The position numbers and the translations under genes were made by a program. A stretch of 64,000 nt of DNA from Armillaria gallica (lineage: Eukaryota; Basidiomycota; Agaricomycetes; Agaricales; Physalacriaceae). This document shows positions 46,953-60,540 of the stretch, piece by piece. The notes under the pieces are model-generated. The model saw nothing but the letters and a program-made list of their open reading frames with translations. It did not search any database and had not been told where the DNA came from. Numbering within the stretch: the first letter of the stretch is position 1; the number at the start of each line of letters is the position of its first letter. Where the stretch lies: positions 3,844,001-3,908,000 of the forward strand of contig JBANDB010000008.1 in assembly GCA_037576215.1 (NCBI GenBank), read 5' to 3'.

Positions 46953-47292
46953 AGCAGAATGAACAAAGAGAAACAAGATGGGCAACGAAGGATGAACGAA
47001 AGAAAGAAAGGGAATGTCCCTCTTGAAGCGCACGCGCTTTCGTCCTTTATTAGATCTACCTTCCTTTATCCCCCTTACCATATTCGGTGCGTGGGAGAGT
47101 TGTTTGGACAAAGGCAACTCAGGGTCGCTCTTCATACCTTCACGCGTCACAGAAGACGATTTCACCATTAGGACCCGGGGCCCGGCTTAAGCGCGCGATG
47201 TTTTTCGAAGTCGTAGCAAAACAAAATGGGCATCTATAAGTACGCAAAAAAGTTTGCAGCGGAATAAAGCATAGAGTATGGACGAACGAGGG
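46953..47292. other. Promoter/3' spacer between membrane protein and KRR1
   Basis: Contains the upstream region of the membrane-protein gene and the 3' end of KRR1. The reading frame upstream of 46952 stays open to 47168, but that sequence is Arg/Lys/Phe-biased, so it is taken as leader. Nothing else seen. Confidence 0.45.
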
Positions 47293-49236
<1,944 letters not shown>

Positions 49237-49306
49237 GGTGATGGACAGAAGAGGAAATGAGATCGTGAGAATTTTTTTCAGTCTTACATTACCCTCCAAC
49301 CACAAC

Positions 49307-50517
49307 ATGGATTCCCTCGACAATTTGGATCCAGAACTTTCTGCCCTTTCCTACGACGACGACGTCGCTTATGAAGACCAGCACCCGACGCATCCATCAA
49401 ACGACCCTGGGCGGGCCGCCCTCGCCAATCGTATCGGGACCTCAAAAGTCTACTTGCTGTCTGAATCATCCACGGCTAGAGTCGGCAAGGTGCGCTGGTA
49501 GCATGTCCTGGAGGTCGCCCGAACGAACCCTGATATGAGAGTACTATGATCCTTTACTCGGTAAGCGCAAACACGCCGATGAAGACGAGGACGAGACACT
49601 GGGGGACGGGGGTGGCGACGACGAGATGGATGAAGGTATGTTGAACATTCGTCCGTTTTTCATGCTCACCAACCTGGCTGCTAGACTTGACACATCGCGG
49701 CAATGCTATACTGCTACAGGGTTCCCCCATCTCCCACCTTCCCACTGCTCGTCTCTTCGCCTATGCCACGCACTTTGATGCACACCCGCTCGGCTTGGAA
49801 TGGATCAACGACAACACTTGTGTGTTTGTCTTTGAAACCAAGGCCGGTGCACGAGCTGGCCAACGTTTTCTACAAAAGTCTCCGACAGAAGAGCCCGACG
49901 AAGATGACTTTGTGACCGCGAAGCCAATACCTATCGCAATATGGCCACCGGAAGAACGTATCAACAAGAGTCTAGGGAAGGGCGAAGGCTTGAAGGGAGT
50001 CATTAGGATGCGTTGGGCGAGGGAAGGAGATGTGAAGAAGCGCGGGGCCAAGAGAGATAGCGAGTTTTACAAGAAACACGGGAGTTACGCTGGGAAAGAG
50101 CTATATGATGGCAGGGAGGGTCCTGGCGCGAACAAGAGAAGGAGAAGGGATCCAGAAGAGGACAAAGCATTACTGGATCAGGACCTGGACGCATTCCTTG
50201 CAGAAGATGAGCCACTGCCAGATACCGAGCCCTCGCCACCATCCAAGATGTACTCAGACTATATCTCGCCTGACGGTCGTACGCTACTGGAGCGTACCTC
50301 CAGTATCCGTGAACATCCAGAGCCAGGTACTTTGGCAGGGCGGTTAACTGAGCAACGCTCTCAACGCTCAAGAAACGGGCGGCCATCGCAGGATAGAGAG
50401 AGGCGCAGGCGGCGTGGCGGACGAGGATCGGAGAGACGAAGAGGCGAAGAGGGTCCAAATAAGAGTCAGCAGCAGCTCGACGACGAACTAGACGCGTTTT
50501 TGAAGGAAGGGGAGTGA
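49307..50517 (+). CDS. NCBP3-like mRNA export protein with Yra1-type C-terminal motifs
   Basis: Starts MDSLDNLDPELSALSYDDDV. A short exon with YYDPLLGKRKHADEDEDE joins the core: HRGNAILLQGSPISHLPTAR, LFAYATHFDAHPLGLEWIND and NTCVFVFETKAGARAGQRFL, the RRM-like cap-associated fold of nuclear cap-binding subunit 3 (animal C17orf85). Then comes IRMRWAREGDVKKRGAKRDS. The tail has two LDxxLDAFL motifs (LLDQDLDAFLAEDEP and LDDELDAFLKEGE at the very end), like the UAP56-binding C-box of Yra1/ALYREF/CHTOP, separated by an Arg-rich region. Role in nuclear mRNP assembly/export is inferred from these parts. Three exons; ~370 residues. Confidence 0.75.
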
Positions 50518-51179
50518 TTCATCCTGCACGTTTTGGTTTGGTTCTTGTATTTTTATTTATGGCAAACTCCCTTCTCAGTTGTATCCTACGAATCAGATAG
50601 CATTTACCAAAGCCATCATCGGACCAACATCTGAAGCCTATAAACATACGGAAGAACAGGCACCTGGTTGCTCCTTTGTGCTTACTTGTTCTATGACTTA
50701 GGCTGGCCATCATGATTGCAGATTTAGATGTATCACGTCAGTCGTCCTCATCATGTTCTGTGATGATCGATTAGATCAAATGGTTCTCAAGTGACAATCA
50801 TTATTGGCGAGATGCGTCCAAATCATGAACTTGATGCACGTTTCAACTAACCAGTAAATGGGCGTAATTGACCCTATCACTACTACATCTCTCCTCTCCG
50901 TATCAATAGAGTTGACTTCCAGGGCTCCATATCAGGGCGTTCTGCACGGTAGTCGTTTCCTACCATCAGTGAAATACTTGCGTCTCAAGGTACCACTACA
51001 GTATTTCCTCTGGCTGATCACCTCGTAAGCAGTGTCGCCGTTGTTTCTGCTCATCATTGACAAAGACTATGATAGGCCTTCCTGGTCTCATGGTGTTCCA
51101 TAGTGACTGGGCGCGACTATAAAGTCAACTCGTTTCAAACATTCTCTTCAATCTCCTTCCTCTCTTCGTTTCCTTCAAT
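50518..51179. other. Intergenic spacer
   Basis: No gene found. The right end has a TATAAAG at 51118-51124, followed by a CT-rich stretch just before the 7-TM gene start, a normal fungal promoter layout. Confidence 0.5.
51118..51124 (+). promoter_or_regulatory. TATA box of the 7-TM gene
   Basis: TATAAAG, 56-62 bp upstream of the ATG at 51180, followed by a pyrimidine-rich initiator region. Confidence 0.5.
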
Positions 51180-52391
51180 ATGTCCTCGCCAGAAATTCCT
51201 AGCCTCACCACCGAAGACAGGCAGCTCGTTTTTCAAATCCTCGATTTGAGCTTCAACCGAATTATTTTACTGGGACTACTGCAGGGTATGCTCCTCTCTC
51301 GTCTTTTTCTTAGCGATCCGAATAATTATCCTCCAGGAATCTATACATGTATCTTTGGGTACACCTTTTGGACACTCTGTGCGCACATCGCCTGTCTTAT
51401 ATCTATTCTGCGCTGACAGTCTCAGCAGTCTCCACGCGAACTACACAAAATAACGCGGGGAGAAAATACATGGCTGCGACGATCTTCCTGCTCTATATCT
51501 TGACCACAATCAGTTTCTCATTCGATTGGGCGTTCCAACGGTATGCTTATGTGTCAAACGGAGAGATATTCTATACGGTCTTTCTGGCACTTGAAGCAAT
51601 TGGGCCTTGGTGGAGGACCTATCGTCTAGTGACTGGCATCACTGGAGGCATTAACACCGTCCTCGCTGATATTGCCATGGTCAGTCAGTTCTCGGAGTCT
51701 GGGTGTTTTCAAATTAACTTATGTCCATCCAGATCTGGCGGTGCTGGGTCATCTGGAGTGAAAACTGGCTCATCGTTACTCCTGCCATTATATGCACTGT
51801 CGCTGGGACGCGTAAGTCGCACAACACGAGTCTCATACGGTCGAGCCTAATGCGTTCCACAGTATCTAAGGTCTTTCAGATCTATGGTTCCATGAGCAAT
51901 GTCAGCAGCGATATAAGTCGCACATCGGGATACACCACCAAGATCGACTGGTCGATCTTGTACCTGTCTTTTACCCTTGCTACGACAGTGCTGACTACCC
52001 TGCTTATCATCTACCGTATCGTGAAAGTCGGAAATTCACCCTATAGTATAGGGCTCGGCTCATATCGCAGAGTCATGGAAATACTCGTTGAATCCGCGGC
52101 GCTATATTCTATCTCCGTGATTGTTTACATGGGCCTGGTCGCCAGCAATGATCAGAGTGCGTATTACGCTGACGCTATAATGGCGTACATCAAAGTATGC
52201 CCTCTATGCTTGAATATTCTCATGAACAATCTAACCGACAGTGATAGGGTATTGCGCCTACCCTGCTGATGGCAAGAGTCGCCTCAGGCCAAGGACTATC
52301 TTCAAATAAAGTGTCCCAGGAAACTCGGGTGTCATCTTTACGTTTTCGTCGACCCGAAACAATGCTAGGAAGTTCGGGGTCTGGGCGTTGA
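51180..52391 (+). CDS. 7-TM integral membrane protein of the Agaricomycete orphan family
   Basis: Starts MSSPEIPSLTTEDRQLVFQI. Exons chain through hydrophobic segments: FNRIILLGLLQ, GIYTCIFGYTFWTL, AATIFLLYILTTISFSFDWA, GINTVLADIAM, IWRCWVIWSENWLIVTPAII, SILYLSFTLATTVLTTLLII and LVESAALYSISVIVYMGLVA. The IWRCWVxW motif between helices is the hallmark of a large mushroom-specific 7-TM family of unknown, possibly receptor, function. The short Ser/Arg-rich cytosolic tail ends GSSGSGR; TGA at 52389-52391. About six exons and ~330 residues. No G-protein coupling motif I can name. Confidence 0.75.
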
Positions 52392-53155
52392 TGTAATCCT
52401 AGTGTGCAATCGGGAGCGGGTGGCTCGTCAAGGAAGTCATGGAGAAAGGGTGTAAAAGTGAATGATTACGAGGCAAAATGATCACCGTCTGTTGACCAGG
52501 GTGAGTGAGCGCGAGAATGAGAATGCAGGTGGTGACTCGCGTGTTGGATGACTGGGATCCTCGGGAGGACGCTTGATCGGGCCGATGCGAGTGAGACCGT
52601 CTGTTCTCGAACTTCCATGGCGCTTCCACCTGAGCTCATCTCTTATTCACGAGCCGGCGACGTCTTCGCTGTCGGATGGCGATCAGGGATTCTCGTAACC
52701 GAGAAGTTTCTGATGTCCTTGAGGGCAGTAACATCCCCATAGGAAGTCAGATGGCCCTGAATCTAAGTATCCGCATGCTTGCTCTCTCGGACAGATCCCA
52801 CCCAGAGTCGCGTCCCGTGCATGAATAAAATCGTCAGATTATTTATTGGCATAGCGTTGAAGGAATGTAAGTCGCAGGCCTCTGGCCATCGTCAAAGACA
52901 GTTTCCCTTGCAGCCCTATCACTAAGGGAATTCTCTAGCCAAATTCGCGGTTACCGTCTGGGAATCGACGCGTTCATCTGGCTGTTCCATGCTGACTATG
53001 GGAAAGGGGGAACGAAACCCTAGCTACGCACTCTATTCTTCCGTTGCGCTGCCCTGCTCAAGTACCACTATTCATCTTTGACGGACCGAAGAGACCTGAT
53101 TGGAAGAGGGGAAGGAAGATCAACAAGACAGCCAACAAGCTGACGACAGGCATGA
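52392..53155. other. Spacer downstream of 7-TM gene
   Basis: No gene supported. A 64-codon frame at 52548-52742 (+) is weakly protein-like and might be an eroded first exon of the broken gene that follows. Confidence 0.4.
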
Positions 53156-53670
53156 ATGCAATCATTGACGCGTTCTGACTCACATGAATGTATCGGCCGC
53201 AAGATGGTTGCATTAGCTAAGTCGGTACCAGCATCATTTCCCAACATCGACATTCTACTCGCGTATACCCATCCCGTCACCTCTCGTTCAGAGGGAAACC
53301 CCGATTACTATGCGGATATCGCTTGGACCCGCAGATACCTGGCCTGGCAGGCTTTTACGAGAGACACTTCGAGTGGGGGTTCAAAGAGCTGATCGTCAAA
53401 CGATTCAGAACGCTCATATGACCAGGAATAGCATTCCGCATTTTACGGCGATACATCCTCGATGAAGGTCCAGCAGAGGTGTTTACGCTGTTCAGCGCAG
53501 TCCCCGAGTGGATGGATGACGAACCCGAAACTGCGGTAAGCGCAATCTATGGACTTCCGGACGCGAAAGGATTCCTACACAAATTTAGGCTTGCGCGTGT
53601 CGATGCCTCTCCGCCTGTTTCTTTGGTTCCCATGGAAAATCGGGGACTAAGGCCTGAGCGGAATGTATAG
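53156..53670 (+). pseudogene. Broken gene of unknown family
   Basis: Plus-strand pieces join into a plausible protein: MVALAKSVPASFPNIDILLA, then across a possible 72-nt intron (53261-53332) IPGLAGFYERHFEWGFKELI and VKRFRTLI. A TGA at 53419-53421 follows, then the same frame continues PGIAFRILRRYILDEGPAEV, FTLFSAVPEWMDDEPETAVS and IYGLPDAKGFLHKFRLARVD to a stop at 53668. The TGA sits where a Trp would read naturally. I do not recognise the family. Between 53671 and 54220 nothing else is seen. Confidence 0.4.
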
Positions 53671-54220
53671 CCTTGGCCTAGCAAGGAGCACGTTGGGCGG
53701 TGGGTTTATTCCACCCATTCCTTCGTGAGAGAGTCGTGTAGAGAAAATGGAGGACGAGGACGAGGATGACGCGGAACGAAATAATACCTATGATCAACAA
53801 AACGGGATATTTAGACTACAGTGCTCGGGGAAACCATTCACATATGGAGATACCTTCCCGTCGACCGTATGACTTGACGAAGTTTGTAAGTTGACAACTT
53901 GTAACTATTTAAGAGAGAATTAGATACCGGCTTGGCAGAGATCGGCAAAATATCACGTCAGGGCGACTTCGGATCCGCAGTCCGATAAACAACTTATTCT
54001 CAAAATCTGACAACTCCGCCCTATGTAAAAATGCGAGACCGAGCTACAGTGGTCTCGATGACACAGAGGCTGGGCCATATATCGTCGATCTTGAAGACGC
54101 GTTAAGCGGCAGCAACTTTGCACCAGGAAATACAAAGACCCAAAGGGACCGTCATGAAACGGATGAACTTTGACGACGACATCGACATCGACCCTTGTGC
54201 TAGAACCAAAACCTGTTGAG

Positions 54221-56362
54221 TCAAAGAAGGTAGATTTTTTCAAGCCCCCATTGCGCAACTCCACATTGGTCCAGCCTCTCTCTTTCCCCCTCATCCGGTA
54301 TCCTGATTACAGATAGTTTCTCAAATTGCCGATCTGGAAGGCTTCGGCCAACTACCCAAAACTCCCTCACCTCTATAGGGTGCCATGGCCAAAAACTACC
54401 CAGCAGTGAGTATGTGCCTTCAGGTATTGGGAATTTGTGGGTGACACGTATTTTGAATGTGTGCTGCATCCCGTCGGCGTCTTTGATAACCAACTCCCCG
54501 CATCGATCAACCCCTTCTGCTGATCCCGCGTGTAATCCCCGCACAAACCCCTGTTCAATGCAAGGCCCTTCGTACCAGTCCTCGTCCATCTCGTCATCAC
54601 GTCTAACAAACCCGTCACACTTGACATCCACTGGCAGAGGCTCCGTCATGACCTGCTCCCACGTCGGTCTCCATTTCTTGCATCCCAGTCCTACTCCAGG
54701 ATACAAAAACAGGATGAGCCCCCGCATATGAGGAACCATTGCATTCACCAGCGCCGTCCATGCATCCTCGAGAGTCTCGCTCTCATGGTATGCGTATCGC
54801 GCATGTAGACAGAATGCAAGTCCTGCAACTCTATCCACCGGATTGGTTGACACACGATTCTGCATGTCTGCTAGTGGGCCAAATAGACGGAATGAACTTG
54901 TGGTCCCCTCCATGTGCTCCAGCTGCTTGTGAAAGCTTGTCAGCATTTCAGTCTCGTAGTTTCCGTTCTCGTCTACCAGCTCAGCATGCATCGGACCATC
55001 TGGTGTATCCCCGGCAATGATCCTCCAGCTGCCGACCTCTTGAAGTGTCCATGCACGTCGAAACCAATACCGATCACTCTCCAGGTCGCCCTCCTTCAAA
55101 CTCAATGGCCGTCCTAGCCCACTCAGGTAGATCACAACCTTCTCCCGCATATACACATAACCGATTGTAGGCACATCCAGCTTCCACTCCTCCGCGCGCA
55201 GATCCTCCCTTGGGCCCCCTTTCTGTCTCAAACAGAGCACATCCAACCACGTGTACGTCACTCCCAGTCTCAGCATCTCAATACGGATGAGATTGAGATT
55301 GGCGTCCTTCGGGATCGGCACGGGCCATTCCTTCCCATTGATAGGCGTCTCTACATCCACACGATCATTCTCATCGACCCAGGCATGCGATATCGGGTTG
55401 TACTGTCCTATTCGGGTCGCTGATCGCCCCTTTTTGACCCACCATGGCACCACGCGATTGCTGCACAGGTCCCATACACGTCGAGGTGGTGGAATCCGTT
55501 TCATCATGCTACGGTTCCCTTCCAGCGCTTTTCGTCGCCGCTCCTTGTCCTTCTCTTCACGTGTACGTAGTTCGTCTTCGATGGTGCAATCATTGTTTCT
55601 GTTCCATACACCGCGAAGACGGCCATAAGCAGTGCCAAAGTCGTAGTTCTTCACAATGCAGTATTCGAGAACGGACAAGACAGATGGCGTATCGAGAGTG
55701 TGTGACGTTCTGAGGGTGGCATTCAGCCGATCCAACACCCCCTGAACGCCAAGGGTAGCACAGGGAATGTCGGCGAGGGAGGATGGTATGACAGGCTCTC
55801 GACCAGTGTAGTTTCGTTGCATTGGAACTTTGATGGTCGATTCCGCTTGGCCGGTCTCAATAGTAGCGGAGATGGTGACTTGAGGGAGAGTCTTGTACTA
55901 GAAATGTGTTATCAATTTCTGCACTGTTTGCATTGCCGACTGACTTACCTTAGGGTCAAAATACCAATTCCTTTCGGAATCAGATTCATCCGACGCATTA
56001 CTGGACTGACTAGATGGATGTTCGTCCGCAGGACCAACCTGAGAAACCACAACCGACGACGTTGAGAATGGCAACTCCGACGAGTCAGGTATCGCCTCCG
56101 AGATGGGGCCCCCATTGTCTGAGATATTCTGGTATAAAATCTCCTCGTGAGAATCTGAAGGTGCAATTAAAGGGACGTTCTGGTCCGAATTGGATGTTGT
56201 ATCCGGAGATGAATCCTTTTGCGCCCGCGGAGTTGAGAAGACGGCGCACAAGCGTTTCCAAAACGATTTGATTCGCCTCGGAAGCGGTCGGTCTACAATT
56301 CTAGATTTCGCTAACGTCGTTGGACTAAGTACTCGACATGGCAGTAAAATAAGTGTGCGCAC
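54221..56362 (-). CDS. HET-type (heterokaryon-incompatibility-like) protein
   Basis: Two exons. Exon 1 (56362-about 55949) starts MRTLILLPCRVLSPTTLAKS and is Ser-rich, ending NWYFDPK at a GTAAGT donor. Exon 2 joins at YKTLPQVTISATIETGQAEP and is open for over 530 codons. The core carries RVWDLCSNRVVPWW, ISHAWVDENDRVDVETPING, LRLGVTYTWLDVLCLRQKGG, EWKLDVPTIGYVYMREKVVI YLSG and RYWFRRAWTLQEV, the HET-domain order (SHxW, YxWLDxLCxxQ, DVPxIxxVYxxAxxVxxxL, RxWTxQE). The C-terminal part ends WGLEKIYLL. No NACHT/NB-ARC or repeats. HET proteins act in allorecognition cell death in ascomycetes; in mushrooms the role is unproven. Intact frame, unlike its inverted copy at 62.4 kb. Confidence 0.8.
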
Positions 56363-56639
56363 TATTTCTCATTTTCAGATAAAAGGTGTAGAGCCAAGGG
56401 TGGCATGCGCCGGGGCAAGCAGAAATTGCAAGGAACGATGGCGCGGGGTGGAAGCCAGGAAGCACCCTGTGCACAGGCGGATATTGGATTGAATTCTTCC
56501 TATCAAGAAGGATTCGGCAGTCGTGTGAAGCCGTGGATGGAAGTCAGAATCTCAGCGCTAAGCGCTAAGCTATCATCACATGTGGACGCCCAAAAATTGG
56601 CGTCAAACCATTGAAAACTCTACACTGGTCTTCCTATCG

Positions 56640-57135
56640 ATCTCTGTGTGAATACGTTGCTTTCAACTCGAGAACTAGAGCGACGTTTCGATTCGAAATG
56701 GATGGCATTGTCTCCTCTTCATGAAATCGGTGAAGATGACGAGAACGAGGAAGCTCTCAGCGGTGACGAGCATTCCCTCTCCTTCCTAGTGATGCATGAT
56801 GTCTGATGCATATCCAGGCGCTATCGCCGCACTCGAGAACCAGATGAGAACAATGAATAGTGATTTGAGGCGCTCAAGAACCTCAAAGCGAGCAAGGATA
56901 AGAAGAAGCCAAAGAAAGAGAAACCTCCTCATCCATCGCCGACCCAGCAAGCACAAGCCACCCCTCCACAGAAGAACGGAAAGAAATCGGTAAAGAAAGC
57001 AGGCGTCTCCTAAAATGATTTGTTCGCCTTTGATCAGAAGAAGGGGCTTAAAGAATTGTTTCGGTTCGATGATAATGATGTTCCAATCGCAAGAACTGTG
57101 TCAAGTAGCCACCGCGGCGTCGGCCGAACATTATG
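56640..57135 (+). pseudogene. C-terminal fragment of a BDF1/BET-bromodomain-like gene
   Basis: Plus-strand pieces read ELERRFDSKWMALSPLHEIG with DDENEEALSGDE, the stretch after the second bromodomain in fungal Bdf1-type proteins. Then comes PGAIAALENQMRTMNSDL, after one base slip EALKNLKASKDKKKPKKEKP, and, past a stop, NDLFAFDQKKGLKELFRFDD, which resembles the start of the ET domain (DxLTFEQKKxL). In-frame stops TGA 56804-56806 and TAA 57011-57013, plus the frameshift, show it is dead. Bromodomains are absent. Identification rests on motif resemblance only. Confidence 0.5.
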
Positions 57136-57180
57136 ATAGATTTTGAAATTCCTTAGGTCCCAGTTTAGGGTTTCACCACC

Positions 57181-59310
57181 ATGCACCCGTCGGCCAGCGT
57201 GGAGTCTTCTCATCGTCCACCACGACCCCCATCCAGTGGATCCCGACGTCAGCCATCGAGCCGATCAACGTCAAGTCTATCGACACGACTTCCAACCAGT
57301 GCAAGCACCGTCATTCCACGTCCTGCTTCGAGCGCGTCTGTTCGGCCCCATTCTCGTCTCACACAGCGACCACAATCACGACTTGCTCGTGCGAACCATC
57401 AGCGGCTTACCGAGCTATGCGAGGATCTGAGTCATTGGCGACGCAGGTCAGGACAAATTCCGGGAATAAGTCGCGTATGCAGCGCGCTCGCTGAGTGCGG
57501 AGGGCATGACCCTCAACAAAGCTGGTATCGTTCTTGGTGAAGCAGAAGTAGACCGGATGATCCGTGGGTCGGAGCCGCTTTTTGTTCTTGATTACTTGTT
57601 TCTGAATATTTGCTTCAGACACGTTCAGAAAGCGCGAATTCAGTCCCGAGATGCTCTCGCAGACGTTCGTCAAATATCCCGCAGGTTACTGAAAGCGCAA
57701 GTAGAGAAAGGTCATGATTTGGATCAAGAAATAAAGGTGTGGTGCCCGTCTCTACGTTGGTGACTGAGTGTTGACTGTGAGCAGTCTTGTCATGTACCCT
57801 CACACCTCCAATTACTAGTAAGGCGTCACCAGAATAGCTACGCGCTATGTCGAAACTGTTTCAGCTCGCTCTAGCCAGTCCACTCACTGAGGGAACCCTC
57901 GCTCATGCGTCGGCGTACCTCATTTCACTCACAGAATCTCCCAAAGAACCCGAAACTCTGACATGAAAGAAAATCCTCGAAGAGCCCTTTGAAGGGGAAC
58001 ATTGGGAAGGTGTTTACGGTTTGCCACCAGGAAGCGTCAAGAATTGGCGTGAGCTTGATTCACAGAGCGATGTTTCATCGGTGCTCTCGCTGGACTCGGA
58101 AGACTTGGATCTCGATGACTCCTCGGAGTCGCTGCCTACTCCTCCTCGATCGCCTTCGCCTTCACCACCTATCTGCAAGCCTATGCATGACGCGCGTGTG
58201 TCGATATCTCGTCGCAAAGAGGTAGAGGAGCTGCAGTCGCGACAGTACTGGCGAAGTGAGTGGAAGATACCTACCGAAGGCATCAGCACAAAGTTTGATA
58301 TCGGTGATGCAAGTACTCTAGGTATGTGGTCGCTTTTCTGTGGTCATGAGCATTCTTACACGAGAGGGCAGGGCCAACGTTGCAGAATGTCCTAGGGAGA
58401 GACGGGCTTGGCTTACCGACAGAGTTGACACATATTCAAGAAGTGAGTTACAGACCTTCATGTTTTCTTCTGCGCTCATACATTCGGAAGCGATATATAT
58501 ATGAGCATGATGCAGTACGAGAAGTCTTGTTTGTGTTGCAAGGACGCGATAACACAATACTTCAATATTTCAATGGCGATATGGAGAGTACCGAACATCC
58601 GTGATTACTCCCCGACTTCTCCACCTGTCTCCCGTATCTCAGGCATCAATTTTGACGGCTTTGGCTCGTTCGTGCACCTCTGTCCAACATCTTCGGGACT
58701 TCATCGATTCATCAGCCATGTCTTCAAGACGCCCCGCGGTTCAAAGTCCAAGACACGAATACTTGAAGCTTTTGCTGATGCTTTAGATTCAGAAATACGC
58801 ATGTGGGACACTTAGTGTGCCGTTAAGGAGGAGGCGATATGCAAAGCAACGAACAGCGTGTCCTCAGATGATGGCTTGGTCGTAAGCTTGCTCTCCCTAG
58901 AAATGCAGGTTCGAGACACATTTAGCGAGACATTCTTTGTCTTGCTGGACGTGGTACGAATAGTATTTGGAGATGACTATTCTACCAAGGCTCCACCGCC
59001 GACGGTAACGGCATCACTGCTGGACCATCTCTTCATTGCGATGCAGAAACACCTGGAGAGAGGTGAGCGGATAGCGACTGGCGTGGTCATGAGGGTATTC
59101 ATCCGGAGTGCAGAGCTATTATGGGGAATGGTGGTGCGGTGGCTAAAGGAGGGCATGGACGTTGGCGATGTCGATGATTTGGATGATGAATTCTTCATCG
59201 AAAATGACGGCCTTGGATCGGGAGCATTTGGTGTAGGGCTGTTAGACCCGGATTGTTGGGCTGAAGGGTATACGTTGAGGCAGCGAGACGTCCCCTACTG
59301 CTCTTATAGG
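57181..59310 (+). pseudogene. Truncated gamma-tubulin complex protein (GCP5/6-like) relic
   Basis: Begins MHPSASVESSHRPPRPPSSG with a Ser/Arg/Pro-rich head, then GMTLNKAGIVLGEAEVDRMI, LFQLALASPLTEGTLAHASA, KKILEEPFEGEHWEGVYGLP, a Ser/Asp-rich linker and the Spc97/98 core: YIYEHDAVREVLFVLQGRD, LHLSPVSQASILTALARSCT, ILEAFADALDSEIRMWD, VVSLLSLEMQVRDTFSETFF, ELLWGMVVRWLKEGMDVGD, DDEFFIEND and LLDPDCWAEGYTLRQRDVP. It then stops matching, losing the C-terminal half that binds gamma-tubulin. In-frame stops are at 57467 (TAA), 57835 (TAG), 57964 (TGA) and 58813 (TAG), plus frame slips near 57430 and 58600-58730. All four stops are one C-to-T or G-to-A change from the expected Gln or Trp codon. Confidence 0.75.
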
Positions 59311-60540
59311 TATGCTCGTATTTTGAAGTCACTCTTGTCGACCCCATCGGAGAGAATGTCAGACTGCAGACTACAAACCCTTACACGAGACGATCTGTGG
59401 TAAAGCCCTTGCTTGACCTTGATACGGCCGTATCTTTTGCAATGAATGGTTTCACTGGTGCTTGAAAGTTGAAACACAGAAACTATGTGTATCATAAGTG
59501 TAATCATTCATCGAGCTTATCTTGCAACCATACGATCGTTGGAAAATGTCCCATTTGCAATTGGGGAAGGGAAAAGGAGTCAGGCTCAAGATCTATACTC
59601 ATTCGATATGGACAAGGCTCGATAATAGACGGTTGGCAAAGCGACAATCTACGAGAGGGATCAGTCAGTCGAAGGTCGGTCCCTCACGAGATCTTGAACA
59701 CCATGTCAGTGCGTCGCACGACGCAAACCAGGTCGAGTCAGGCACAGAGTGAACGGTTAAAAGAGAAGACGGGGGGAGCGAGAGGAGAGGACTACCCAAA
59801 ATAGGTGGGGAAGCCGTGTCGCCATCCGGACGAATGCTAGGTTTCATCCGGACGAAAGCGACTGAATTTTCGGTTTTGGCATCTGAATCCTTTGGGCCAA
59901 ATTTTGACACGGCCCTCCCTACCTATTTTGAGGGGTCCTGCGAGCGCCTATCCAGCAGATTCACGCACAGATCTGGATCTGCAACCCTGGTCCCTCAATC
60001 CTTGTTGCATGTAAATGAGGTACGGCTCTAGGCAATGAAATTTTGTAGACGGCTAGCCTCACATAGCAAGCAGTTTGAGAAAAGATCGTTCAGTAGCATT
60101 CGCCTGGAGACTATCACATTTTCACACTGATTTGTAGGATCTCTCTGTGTCAGCTAGAAAAAATGAAGAGTTGGAAAGTTCTGGGTGTGCGTGAGTCTTG
60201 AGTACTTGAGTGCTTTCACAATAACGGATATCGGTCCGAATATCCTATATGGATCACCGTTAGCATTAGTACTCTCGACGAGAAAGCAAAGCTACTTATT
60301 GAACGCACCGAGAGTGCCAAAAACATAACGGAAGTCTATACCCGCCTTTGATTTTGATGTTGCGTTGGTGACCAGTTTGCCAATTTGGGATGGGCGCCTC
60401 GTTCGTTACGCACCCAATAGGGGTAGGAGAGGAAGATATACGCATAAGACATACAAATACAAAACTTTTTCTTCGTGTTTCTGAACCGCGAATACAGAAT
60501 AACATATGTATAGAGTCCAGAGATAACGCCCTAAGTGCGC
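59311..60540. other. Spacer between the GCP relic and calmodulin
   Basis: No gene supported. A 111-codon frame at 59469-59804 has a few Cys/His (KCNHSSSLSCNHTIVGKCPI) but no RING or other spacing. It holds the 138-bp inverted-repeat element at 59795-59932. The right end is the calmodulin 3' region. Confidence 0.45.
59795..59932. mobile_element. 138-bp mini inverted-repeat element (MITE-like)
   Basis: The left end CCAAAATAGGT-GGGGAAGCCG then TGTC (59796-59820) is the reverse complement of the right end (59907-59931) with about three differences. Inside, CATCCGGACGAA occurs twice as a direct repeat (about 59823 and 59844). Size and layout fit a very small non-autonomous transposon; no target duplication is clear. 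Confidence 0.6.

Noticed and set aside
59469..59804. RING-like protein (Cys/His cluster)
   Set aside because: Cys/His spacing fits no RING, B-box or PHD pattern, and the frame runs into the inverted-repeat element.
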